From Peptococcaceae bacterium UBA5752 (GTDB lineage: Bacteria > Bacillota > Dehalobacteriia > UBA4068): 64,000 bases of DNA. Below, one piece after another: positions 41,289 through 48,910 of the stretch. Numbering within the stretch: the stretch's first letter is position 1; every line of letters starts with the position of its first letter. The stretch lies in the NCBI GenBank assembly GCA_002419055.1, contig DIFI01000013.1, forward strand, positions 1-64,000, read 5' to 3'. The translations under genes were made by a program, and so were the position numbers. The notes beneath the pieces were generated by a model. The model ran no database searches. It was not told the DNA's origin and saw only the letters and a program-made list of their open reading frames with translations.

Positions 41289-43943
41289 TTATAATTCTAG
41301 CGTCTGCATATTATACCAATCGGCACCGGTCTTGATATCGACTAATAACGGTACTGACATGGCAAGTGCAGACTCCATTAGCTGTTTGACCAATTGCGGC
41401 AATATCTGTCTTTCCTCTTCGACCATATCGAAGATCAATTCATCGTGAACCTGCAAAATCATTTTTGAATGTAAACCTCTTTGTTCAAGCTCTCTATCAA
41501 TATTAATCATTGCAATCTTAATAATATCGGCAGCACTGCCCTGGATCGGGGTATTGATCGCGGTGCGCTCGGCAAAACTACGAATATTAAAATTCGGGTT
41601 ATTGATATCCGGCAAGTAACGGCGTCGTCCCAATAACGTGCTGACATAGCCATTTTCTTTTGCGAGCTTAATTGTCTGCTTTTGATATTGCTGTACTTCG
41701 GAATAGCGTAAAAAATACTTCTCTATATAATCATGAGCTTGAGCGCGGCTGATACCCAAATCGCGGCTTAAACCATAATCGCTGATACCGTAGATAATAC
41801 CAAAATTGACTGTTTTAGCCTGCCGCCGCATCGCTCTCGTCACTTCACCAAACGGCACTCCCATTACCTCCGACGCGGTACTGGTATGAATATCGGCGCC
41901 TTCTTTAAATGCCTCAGTGAGTTTATCATCACCGGAAATATTCGCTAATACCCGTAGTTCTATTTGGTTATAATCAGCGGCCAATAACAGGTTGCCTGGA
42001 CGATCTACAATAAAAACCTGCCGAATTTTTCGTCCCAGCTCATGACGGACCGGAATGTTCTGCAAATTTGGCTCAACCGAAGACAAACGGCCGGTTGCCG
42101 TTATCGTTTGCTTAAAAGTCGTGTGTAATTTGCCTGTCGCAGGATTGATCAATTGGCGTAAACCATCAGTATATGTCGACTTAAGCTTGCTGCACAAACG
42201 ATATTCAATAATCATTTTAGCTATTTCATGTTCTGCGGCTAAAGCCTCCAATACCTCTGAATCGGTAGAAAAACCGCTTTTGGTTTTTTTTACGGGCGGA
42301 ATGCACATTTCAACAAATAGCACCTCGGATAATTGCTTAGGCGAATTAATATTAAATTCATGACCTGCTATTTGATAAATTTGCCTTTGGAAGCCTTCGG
42401 CAGTATTTTTAAGCTCTTCGGACATATTTGAAAGAGCATCATCTTTTACGCGAATGCCGGTTATCTCCATTTTTGCCAATACAGCAGATAACGGCAGTTC
42501 AATTTCCCGATAGAGCTTTTCCATTTCTACCTCTACTAATTGTTGCTTTAGAATCTCTGCTAATGGCTCAAGTATCGTAGCACAGCGGCCTGCCCAGGCA
42601 GCAGACACTGTTGAGTTTGCTCTTAATTGCAAATTGTAATCTTTTGCAAGCTGATTAATGTCCGGCTCATTACCGCTGGGGTTAAGCAGGTAGGCTGCCA
42701 GCAGGATGTCATCCGATACAGCAGCCAGCTTTATATCATGAGCTGCCAAAAGCAGTTTCAGCTCTTTGACAAAAGCTGTGATCTTGCTAATGTTGCTGTC
42801 TTCAAGAATAATTTTCAAAGCCGGCAAAGCGGTTAGTGACACTGCCACAGGAGTATTCAACGTACCTGCAGCGATACCTAAATAAAGTATATCACCTTTA
42901 ATAGCTGCACCCTGCCAAATAGGATAAAGAGCAATTTTTTTTGCATTATGCAGTTGCTCCGCAAGTGACTGTGCGGCTTCAATATTATCTATAAGATCAA
43001 ATTTATCATCATGTGTTAAAGATTCGCCGACTTGCCAAGGTGCATCGTCATCGACAAATAAAGTTGTCTCGCCAGTAGGTGCCTTGGCTTCAAGTTTTCG
43101 TAAAAGCTGGTTGAGTTGGAGTGTGCGATAAACTTCGCTTAAGGCCTGATTATCCGGCTTTTTATAGGTATAATGCTGCCAATCAATCTTAAGCGGTGCA
43201 GAAGTACAAATTGTCGCCAATTGTCGTGAACGCAATGCTAATTCGTGATTTTCGGAGAGTTTTGCATGCAGCGATTTTCCTTCAACTTCATCAATATGCT
43301 CATATATTCCTTTTATACTGCCAAAGCTATGCAATAGCTTCAATGCAGTCTTTTCACCAATACCGGGTACACCGGAGATATTATCTGAGCTATCTCCTTG
43401 TAGGCCTTTTAAATCAATCAGCATTGGCGGCTTTAAGCCGTATTTTTCTTCTACCTTTGCTTCATCCCACTCCTCTATTTCGCTAATGCCCTTGCGGACC
43501 ATAATAATTTTGGTATAATCATTGATAAGCTGCAGCATATCCTTGTCACCGGAAACAATTGAAACAGTAAGACCCTGTTCGACACCGCAATTGGCTAAAG
43601 TCCCCAGTAGGTCATCAGCCTCGTACCCTTCCATTTCTTCAATACTGACATTGGCAGCCGCCAGTACTTCTTTAAGTAATGGAAACTGACTGCTAAGCTC
43701 AAGCGGTGTTTCTTTGCGCGTGCCTTTATAATCTGCAGCGATTTCTGTACGGAAACTTATACGGCTTTTATCAAGACATACTACTAGATAATCCGGCTTC
43801 TGTTCGGCAATCAGCCTATTGAACATCATCATAAAGCCATATACACCATTGGTGAATACGCCTTTGCTGTTGCTTAACAGCGGTAAGGCATAAAAAGCGC
43901 GATGTAGCAGGCTACTGCCATCAATTAATAGTAATTTTTTCAT
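41289..43943 (-). CDS. polA: DNA polymerase I
   Basis: 884 residues. Residues 1-290 are the 5'-3' exonuclease domain (LLIDGSSLLHRAFYA, YEADDLLGTLA, GDKDMLQL, GVPGIGEKTA). About 300-480 is a 3'-5' exonuclease-like domain lacking the acidic metal ligands, as in many Firmicutes, so proofreading is probably absent. The polymerase domain follows with motif A LLAADYNQIELRVLA, the O helix RRQAKTVNFGIIYG and motif C QVHDELIF. The start is the ATG at 43943, with AAGGAG 5 bases upstream. It repairs gaps and removes RNA primers; first gene of polA-mutM-coaE. Confidence 0.97.
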   Translation of the reverse strand: MKKLLLIDGSSLLHRAFYALPLLSNSKGVFTNGVYGFMMMFNRLIAEQKPDYLVVCLDKSRISFRTEIAADYKGTRKETPLELSSQFPLLKEVLAAANVSIEEMEGYEADDLLGTLANCGVEQGLTVSIVSGDKDMLQLINDYTKIIMVRKGISEIEEWDEAKVEEKYGLKPPMLIDLKGLQGDSSDNISGVPGIGEKTALKLLHSFGSIKGIYEHIDEVEGKSLHAKLSENHELALRSRQLATICTSAPLKIDWQHYTYKKPDNQALSEVYRTLQLNQLLRKLEAKAPTGETTLFVDDDAPWQVGESLTHDDKFDLIDNIEAAQSLAEQLHNAKKIALYPIWQGAAIKGDILYLGIAAGTLNTPVAVSLTALPALKIILEDSNISKITAFVKELKLLLAAHDIKLAAVSDDILLAAYLLNPSGNEPDINQLAKDYNLQLRANSTVSAAWAGRCATILEPLAEILKQQLVEVEMEKLYREIELPLSAVLAKMEITGIRVKDDALSNMSEELKNTAEGFQRQIYQIAGHEFNINSPKQLSEVLFVEMCIPPVKKTKSGFSTDSEVLEALAAEHEIAKMIIEYRLCSKLKSTYTDGLRQLINPATGKLHTTFKQTITATGRLSSVEPNLQNIPVRHELGRKIRQVFIVDRPGNLLLAADYNQIELRVLANISGDDKLTEAFKEGADIHTSTASEVMGVPFGEVTRAMRRQAKTVNFGIIYGISDYGLSRDLGISRAQAHDYIEKYFLRYSEVQQYQKQTIKLAKENGYVSTLLGRRRYLPDINNPNFNIRSFAERTAINTPIQGSAADIIKIAMINIDRELEQRGLHSKMILQVHDELIFDMVEEERQILPQLVKQLMESALAMSVPLLVDIKTGADWYNMQTLEL

Positions 43944-44018
43944 ACAAACTCCTTTGTATTTCAAATTCATCTCTATTATACCTGAAAAATCTTGAAAAAT
44001 AAACCTCGGACGTAAGAT

Positions 44019-44047
44019 TTGACAATCAATGATTATATAAGTAAAAT
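44019..44047 (+). promoter_or_regulatory. Promoter of the MgtC-like gene
   Basis: TTGACA (44019-44024), 17-base spacer, TAAAAT (44042-44047), 25 bases before the ATG. Confidence 0.75.
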
Positions 44048-44072
44048 AACGTTATAGACAGGAGGGTTTATA

Positions 44073-44570
44073 ATGCTACTGAGCAATACAGATATATGTA
44101 TCCGCCTACTCGTTGCAACTTTGGTTGGCATGATCCTGGGTATTGAACGTGAACGTCGTCATAAACCTGCCGGATTTCGTACTCATATATTAATTTGCGT
44201 TGCCTGCACAATAATATCTATGATTTCGGCATACGGTTACGGAAATTTCGTCAGCAGCGGTATAAATATCGACCCAGCAAGGTTGACTGTAGGTGTCCTA
44301 ACCGGTATTGGATTTATCGGAGCAGGTATTATTTGGAAAGCACCCTCCGGCAGTGTTCAGGGAATTACTACTGCTGCCAATATATTTTTACTAGCAGCAC
44401 TTGGTATTGCCATCGGTCTTGGCTTCTATTTCTTGGTTGGTGCCGCCACGGCAATCGGCTTTTTAACTCTTGAAAGCGTTACATGGATTAATGCTTATCA
44501 GATTAAAAAACTAAATAACACACAACAAACAGTTCCCGAAGAGCCTGAACAATCAAATAGTGAAAATTAG
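44073..44570 (+). CDS. MgtC/SapB-family membrane protein
   Basis: 165 residues with four predicted membrane helices. LLVATLVGMILGIERERRHKPAGFRTH and LTGIGFIGAGIIW are the family signature, and the SVQGITTAANIF helix follows. MgtC-like proteins influence magnesium homeostasis and, in pathogens, the F1Fo ATPase; the short C-terminal tail lacks the ACT-like domain of Salmonella MgtC, so it is nearer to SapB/YhiD. GGAGGG precedes the ATG. Monocistronic, divergent from polA. Confidence 0.88.
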   Translation: MLLSNTDICIRLLVATLVGMILGIERERRHKPAGFRTHILICVACTIISMISAYGYGNFVSSGINIDPARLTVGVLTGIGFIGAGIIWKAPSGSVQGITTAANIFLLAALGIAIGLGFYFLVGAATAIGFLTLESVTWINAYQIKKLNNTQQTVPEEPEQSNSEN

Positions 44571-44648
44571 TATTTTATACTTTAAACCAAAAAACTATTG
44601 CAATTTATGGTGATAATGTGTAAAATATCATTTGTGGTCTTTACGCAT

Positions 44649-44732
44649 GCCGGCGTGATGGAATGGCAGACGTGCTTGACTCAAAATCAAGTGTCTTCGG
44701 ACGTGTCGGTTCAAGTCCGACCGCCGGCACCA
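44649..44732 (+). tRNA. tRNA-Leu (anticodon CAA)
   Basis: 84 bases with CCA and a long variable arm. Acceptor GCCGGCG/CGCCGGC, anticodon arm CTTGA-CTCAAAA-TCAAG (CAA, UUG codons), T arm GTCGG-TTCAAGT-CCGAC. Confidence 0.95.
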
Positions 44733-44737
44733 AAACT

Positions 44738-44783
44738 AAACCCCAGCTAAAACAAGACAAAAGTCTTGTTTTAGCTGGGGTTT
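44738..44783 (+). terminator. Very long terminator hairpin after tRNA-Leu(CAA)
   Basis: A perfect 21-bp stem (5' arm starting AAACCCCAGCTAAAAC) with an AAAA loop, 5 bases after the tRNA. The T run after it is weak (TTTATATT), but the stem is unusually stable. Confidence 0.75.
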
Positions 44784-44883
44784 ATATTATGAAACATATT
44801 CTTAAAATAGCAATAAACCGTGTGTTTTTCTAAGCAACTAGACAAATCACTGTCTTTACTGAAATAGCGGACGTTTATATTTG

Positions 44884-45213
44884 TTATTTTTTCGCTGTCT
44901 TCTTAAAGTTTTCTATGGAAACATCTATTTGATTTGCAAGATCATCTAATGTTTTTTCATTAAATCTTAATTCTAAAAAATCATTATATGCTCGGGAATT
45001 GTTCCCATAAACCATATTAAAATCATCACACTTTGAGCAGATTTTCTTAAATACTTTTAAGTTTGTTACATCTTTTTGGTACTTACTAAAGTCATTAGTA
45101 ATCGCAGTATCAGCGCAATACTGACAAATTCCCTGTCCTAATACATAGCAATCACCATCGCACTCATAAATAAACGGACGTAACTTGAAAAGATCATCGA
45201 TTTTAATATTCAT
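44884..45213 (-). CDS. Cys-rich small protein, unknown function
   Basis: 109 residues. CQYC (about 30-33) and CSKC (about 59-62) suggest one zinc or iron site, with further Cys near 18 and 22. The C-terminal half is helical and charged. GGGGGG lies 8 bases before the ATG at 45213; an ATG two codons upstream is too close to it. It follows the M23 peptidase gene on the same strand by about 50 bases. I recognise no family. Confidence 0.6.
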   Translation of the reverse strand: MNIKIDDLFKLRPFIYECDGDCYVLGQGICQYCADTAITNDFSKYQKDVTNLKVFKKICSKCDDFNMVYGNNSRAYNDFLELRFNEKTLDDLANQIDVSIENFKKTAKK

Positions 45214-45266
45214 GTGCATAACCCCCCTTTTTTTTTAATATTACTATTATTTTTCACAAATTACAA

Positions 45267-45869
45267 TTATTTTTTTTTAATAATATCAATTCTTTCCGTA
45301 ACATTATCATACTTTACCTGAGAACCCAATACTTCCGCAAAATCGCGCAGTTTTATGTAATTTGTACCTTCTTGAAATACGGCATCAATTACTTTAGGTT
45401 TGCCGTCAACATATACAGTCAACTTCTTTATTTCCAAATCTTCCACCTCCTTTAAATGATCTTCTATCCACTGACGCGGATCAATTTTGGCAGGATATTT
45501 ATATTTATCCTGATGCAGCTCCAAATGCAAATGGACGCCGGTACTATTGCCGGTTGTTCCTTCGCGGCCTAATTTTGTTGTAAAAGCAACTTGCTGCCCC
45601 CTGTTCACTGTGATGAATTCAAGATGTGCATATAAACTGACCATGCCGTCATTATGTCTTATACATAGGTGCCTTCCATAACTGTTACCATGAGCGTTAA
45701 TACTTTCTACAACACCTGGAGCAATAGGATATACAAGTCCGTCACCCCCATGATTTTTACTTTTTAAATCAATTCCACAGTGATAGCCGCAACTCCATTT
45801 TTCACCCTTGACTCCGTATTTTGTACCAAACTCAAATTTACTACGAAATGGATATTGGTATATAACCAT
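45267..45869 (-). CDS. M23-family metallopeptidase without signal peptide, with C-terminal stalk-like domain
   Basis: 200 residues. Residues about 15-140 are a LytM/M23 domain with zinc ligands in HCGIDLKS (HxxxD) and HLHLEL, plus the YAHLE segment. About 148-200 resembles a copper-amine-oxidase-N/stalk domain (YIKLRDFAEVLGSQVKYD). M23 enzymes cut peptidoglycan cross-bridges. No export signal is present, so release would need a holin, lysis or another route; phage endolysins look like this. GGGAGGA precedes the ATG. Confidence 0.8.
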   Translation of the reverse strand: MVIYQYPFRSKFEFGTKYGVKGEKWSCGYHCGIDLKSKNHGGDGLVYPIAPGVVESINAHGNSYGRHLCIRHNDGMVSLYAHLEFITVNRGQQVAFTTKLGREGTTGNSTGVHLHLELHQDKYKYPAKIDPRQWIEDHLKEVEDLEIKKLTVYVDGKPKVIDAVFQEGTNYIKLRDFAEVLGSQVKYDNVTERIDIIKKK

Positions 45870-46037
45870 TAATGATTCCTCCCTAACTGATTACCAATAA
45901 AGTAAAAAGAAATTTGATTAATTATATTTCAGATACAATGCTTGTATTACTTTAAAAATTATATTTGTAATATTGATCAACAAATAAAAAAGTGAAGCAC
46001 TTATGCACCGCCCTAGGGAAAACGGACATTGCTAGAA

Positions 46038-46078
46038 AAAGCCTCCTGTCGTAGGATAAAACAACGATAGGAGGCTTT
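46038..46078 (+). promoter_or_regulatory. 15-bp hairpin upstream of the IS orfA start
   Basis: AAAGCCTCCTGTCGT pairs with ACGATAGGAGGCTTT (one mismatch) across an 11-base loop, ending 3 bases before ATG 46082. The position and loop size mirror the hairpin at 11312-11347, while the stem sequence differs; the ribosome site AGGAGG is again inside the 3' arm. Confidence 0.6.
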
Positions 46079-46081
46079 GCT

Positions 46082-46401
46082 ATGACCAGAAAGAGGAGAT
46101 CGCTGCAGAGTTACAGCTCCACAGCGACCAAGGGTTTCTATACACTTCCCAAGGGTATTTTGACCTGACTCAAGAATATGGTATTACGCCATCTATGTCA
46201 AGACGTGGAAACTGTTACGATAACGCTATGGCTGAAAACTTTTTCTCAATTCTGAAAACCGAGTGCATTTATAGGCATAAGCCTATAACCTTTGACAAGG
46301 CCAGACAACTCATTGATGAATATATAGATTTCTACAACAACGAGCGCATCCAGATTAAAACGAGCCTGACACCGCTCGGAAAACGATGTCAGGCTGTGTA
46401 A
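46082..46401 (+). pseudogene. IS3 transposase remnant (orfA start fused out of frame to orfB 3' end)
   Basis: The ATG begins MTRKRR, but within about 30 bases the sequence passes into OrfB in another frame: ELQLHSDQG (second catalytic Asp), YDNAMAENFFSILKTE (catalytic Glu), FYNNERIQIK and LTPLGKRCQ, ending at 46401. The first catalytic Asp and all of the DNA-binding part are lost. Confidence 0.8.
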
Positions 46402-46496
46402 TTCGATGATATTCTACGATTGACCCTTTTTCTTTACTGTCCGTGACCGCTGGGGCGGTGCATAAGTGCTTCACCTTTTTATTATATTAATATTAT

Positions 46497-47252
46497 TTAC
46501 TTAAGCTTACCCTGCCGGCAAGAACAAGATGACAGGGGATTGATTTCAATTTTATCATATGTCATTCTAACACCATCATACAATACTAAACCTTTATCGC
46601 TAACCGGTAATCCCATTAGATATTTAAAAACCTCCATTACTTGCATTGAGGCTATTATACCGGCTGTTGCACCTAATATTGCATTATCTAACATCGAATT
46701 ATTTTGCTGGGTGTCTGCTCCGCGGGGAAAAAGGCAGCGTAAACAAGCACTTTTCCCGGGAATAATAGTCATTAATTGACCGCCATAATGCGATACACCG
46801 GCATGAATAAAAGGAATCCCTAATTTAATACAAGCATCGTTTAAGATAAATCTTGTTTCAAAATTATCAAGACAATCAACAATTATGTCATAAGACTTAC
46901 AAATCTCTTCAGCATTTTTTTGGGTGAAAAATATCGGATAAATATTAATATTTGCTTCTGGATTTGCTGCCTGCAATCGTGTGGCTGCTTGCTTTGCTTT
47001 TGACTTACCGATATCATCCATAGTATAAAGTATTTGACGGTTAAGATTAGAAAGACTGACCGTATCGCCATCACAAAGGCCAATCGTGCCGATACCCATC
47101 ATTGTCAAATAAAGCAATACAGGTGAACCGAGCCCACCGCAACCTATAACTAATACTTTGGAGTCTATAAGCTTTTGTTGCCCCTCTGCACCGACTTCTT
47201 TTAGTTTAATATTACGGGCATAAATCTCTTTTTGTTTTTCGCTGAGCGCCAT
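46497..47252 (-). CDS. ThiF/MoeB/HesA-family E1-like adenylyltransferase
   Basis: 251 residues. GCGGLGSPV (about 38-46) is the ATP loop, SNLNRQIL the nucleotide/Arg motif, DCLDNFETR the acidic loop, and CLRC near 172 with CSC near the end are zinc-site candidates (the second pair is CxC rather than the usual CxxC). The family adenylates the C-terminal Gly of ThiS, MoaD or similar carriers. It is the only such E1 in the window and so the candidate partner of the two diglycine proteins at 16.4 and 19.4 kb. It follows the LUD gene by 12 bases. GGGGG precedes the ATG. Confidence 0.88.
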   Translation of the reverse strand: MALSEKQKEIYARNIKLKEVGAEGQQKLIDSKVLVIGCGGLGSPVLLYLTMMGIGTIGLCDGDTVSLSNLNRQILYTMDDIGKSKAKQAATRLQAANPEANINIYPIFFTQKNAEEICKSYDIIVDCLDNFETRFILNDACIKLGIPFIHAGVSHYGGQLMTIIPGKSACLRCLFPRGADTQQNNSMLDNAILGATAGIIASMQVMEVFKYLMGLPVSDKGLVLYDGVRMTYDKIEINPLSSCSCRQGKLK

Positions 47253-47264
47253 TACTTATCCCCC

Positions 47265-47882
47265 TTAATATCCTAGTCTCGCACTTATGATTACAACCGT
47301 AACTTTTGTTCCTGATGTCGGACGTTTCAAAATTACATAAGCACGGCATATTCGATCCGGCGAATCACAATTGCAGCAATGCCCTGCTTCGACGCAAGGA
47401 GTACGCTTATTCAGCCGTGCTGCATTTTTAGGAGCAGCTATTTCTTCAATCCGCTTAAAGGCTGCAGAAATATTATCACAGATTTTATTTTCACCTACAA
47501 CGATAAAAACCTGTTTAGGACCAAATATGGTAGCTGCCACACGATTACCGTGACCATCCACATTCATGATCTCTCCTTGTGTTGTTATAGCATTAGCCGA
47601 GGTGAAATAGGCTAAGTCTGTAAATGGTTTGCGAACAGAAATTTCCCGTTCGGCTTCACTTAAATCTGGCTGCCAATGATTGTTTAATTTAATATTTCGT
47701 GCGGCCAACTTCTCTTCCAGTTTTATCTCACGCAATGTAACAGAACCGCCAAAAGCAACTTCAGAGCCTTCCGGCACCTGTTCGGCCAACCAGTTGGCAG
47801 CGATGTCAGCTGAGATAAAATGCTTAGTGTAAAAACCATTGTGTTCTAAATTCATAATTGTCGTTAATACACAATTTCTCAT
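47265..47882 (-). CDS. LUD-domain (LutC/YkgG-like) protein
   Basis: 205 residues. NGFYTKHFISADIAANWL, EGSEVAFGGSVTLREI and DGHGNRVAATIFGPKQVFIVVGENKI are typical of the LUD domain found in LutB/LutC lactate-utilisation proteins and in stand-alone DUF162 proteins. A Cys cluster (CVEAGHCCNCDSPDRIC, about 163-179) near the C-terminus could bind iron-sulfur or zinc and is known from stand-alone members. No lutA or lutB is nearby, so lactate oxidation is not implied. GGGAG precedes the ATG; first gene of the LUD-ThiF pair. Confidence 0.8.
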   Translation of the reverse strand: MRNCVLTTIMNLEHNGFYTKHFISADIAANWLAEQVPEGSEVAFGGSVTLREIKLEEKLAARNIKLNNHWQPDLSEAEREISVRKPFTDLAYFTSANAITTQGEIMNVDGHGNRVAATIFGPKQVFIVVGENKICDNISAAFKRIEEIAAPKNAARLNKRTPCVEAGHCCNCDSPDRICRAYVILKRPTSGTKVTVVIISARLGY

Positions 47883-47926
47883 ATCTATTCTCCCAATAAT
47901 AATTTAATTATATATTTTCTGTCGGA

Positions 47927-48415
47927 TTAAAATCCGCGAGACCGCCAAATGTAGCTTATAGAAGATGATAAACAATACAGGCAAATACACAACAAACAGA
48001 TATTTACGGTTTTGTTGGGAATACCGATAAAAACACCTATACACCAAAGAACTAATGCAATCAGTAACTTTATATAATTTATCTTTCGTTTTTTTTCTGT
48101 AGTTACCGGCTTGGTATTATGCTTGCCGGATTTTTTATTTATTTCTTTATTATTTAAATAACTCTTAATAAAAAAACCAATAAATAACCAAACAACAAAT
48201 ATTCCCAGTAACGGCAGTACAAGCCATATATTCATTTTATTTTCGGGAATAAGTGAACTCGACCAAACAAGCAGCGGCGCTCCTATCAGAAAAATGACTC
48301 CAATTATAAATAACTTCTTTTCGCCATTGCGATAAAGACAGATCACGCCTTTGACAGAAAGATACAAACAGTATAATAACAGTGCTGCCGCCGCCAATAT
48401 AAAAGTATGATTCAC
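47927..48415 (-). CDS. Membrane protein, unknown function
   Basis: 162 residues with about five hydrophobic helices (4-22, 34-52, 64-85, 113-130, 133-150) and a basic loop (about 90-112, NKEINKKSGKHNTK). I recognise no family. AAGGAG lies 13 bases before the ATG, with GGTG nearer. It is 44 bases upstream of the LUD gene on the same strand and may share its transcript. Confidence 0.65.
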   Translation of the reverse strand: MNHTFILAAAALLLYCLYLSVKGVICLYRNGEKKLFIIGVIFLIGAPLLVWSSSLIPENKMNIWLVLPLLGIFVVWLFIGFFIKSYLNNKEINKKSGKHNTKPVTTEKKRKINYIKLLIALVLWCIGVFIGIPNKTVNICLLCICLYCLSSSISYIWRSRGF

Positions 48416-48556
48416 CTAATCACTCCTTATTAAATATTATAACAAAAATACTTGAATTTCTTTGTTTAATTCTTAAAATATTACTTTTGACCTGCTTTAT
48501 GGATAAATCTGTTAAATATCAAACATACTATAGACAAATACATTAAGGAGTTTTGT

Positions 48557-48910
48557 ATGTATTCCCCAAAAAACATTATGATCAGTCGCTTGATGGTTTG
48601 CTTAATGGTAATTGCAGTTATCGGCGCGGTCGTCAGCGGCAAAATCTGGCAAGATAGCGAATCCCAATATTTAATACCCACCGGCGATACTATAAATTTG
48701 GTTGATCAAGGCGAAGTACGTCAACTACGTTTAGAAGATGGCAGGTTAGTAGTTTATGATGGTGATAATAACCTGCTTAATATTCTTGATATTGACACAT
48801 CAATACTGCCATCAGCCTGGCAACAGCAATTGGCAGATGGTGGAATTAGCTTTGCCAATGAAGATGCGCTTATGTCAGCACTTGACAGTCTTGACGAGTA
48901 TGATCAATAA
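48557..48910 (+). CDS. Small membrane-anchored protein, unknown function
   Basis: 117 residues. One hydrophobic segment (about 11-28) would act as signal anchor, leaving an acidic beta-rich domain outside (YLIPTGDTINLVDQGEV, LRLEDGRLVVYDGDNNLLN). I do not recognise the family, although small spore-former proteins with a single anchor and such domains exist. AAGGAG is 5 bases before the ATG. Its end overlaps the convergent macroglobulin-like gene by 7 bases, so no terminator separates them. Confidence 0.7.
   Translation: MYSPKNIMISRLMVCLMVIAVIGAVVSGKIWQDSESQYLIPTGDTINLVDQGEVRQLRLEDGRLVVYDGDNNLLNILDIDTSILPSAWQQQLADGGISFANEDALMSALDSLDEYDQ

Larger units (their letters stand above)
46004..46462 (+). 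mobile_element. Internally deleted IS3-family element (about 459 bp)
   Basis: Both ends begin TGCACCGCCC in inverted orientation, and GGGAAAACGGACA behind the left tip matches the other two IS ends in the window. Inside are a hairpin (46038-46078), an ATG with only a few orfA codons and the last third of orfB. It is non-autonomous. It lies between the thiF-like gene and the M23 gene, inside a terminator. Confidence 0.85.
45983..46483 (-). terminator. Terminator of the LUD-ThiF operon, split by an IS in its loop
   Basis: The bases on either side of the deleted IS are inverted repeats of each other. Including the IS tips, 45992-46013 and 46453-46474 match perfectly over 22 bases, and with one mismatch over 31 bases (45983-46013 with 46453-46483). 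On the minus strand the flanks are GGTGAAGCACTTA before the IS and TAAGTGCTTCACTTTTTT after it: an intrinsic terminator stem with its T run, just after the ThiF stop codon. Confidence 0.6.

Noticed and set aside
41289..43943. Active proofreading in DNA polymerase I
   Set aside because: The acidic residues of the 3'-5' exonuclease motifs are missing in the middle domain.
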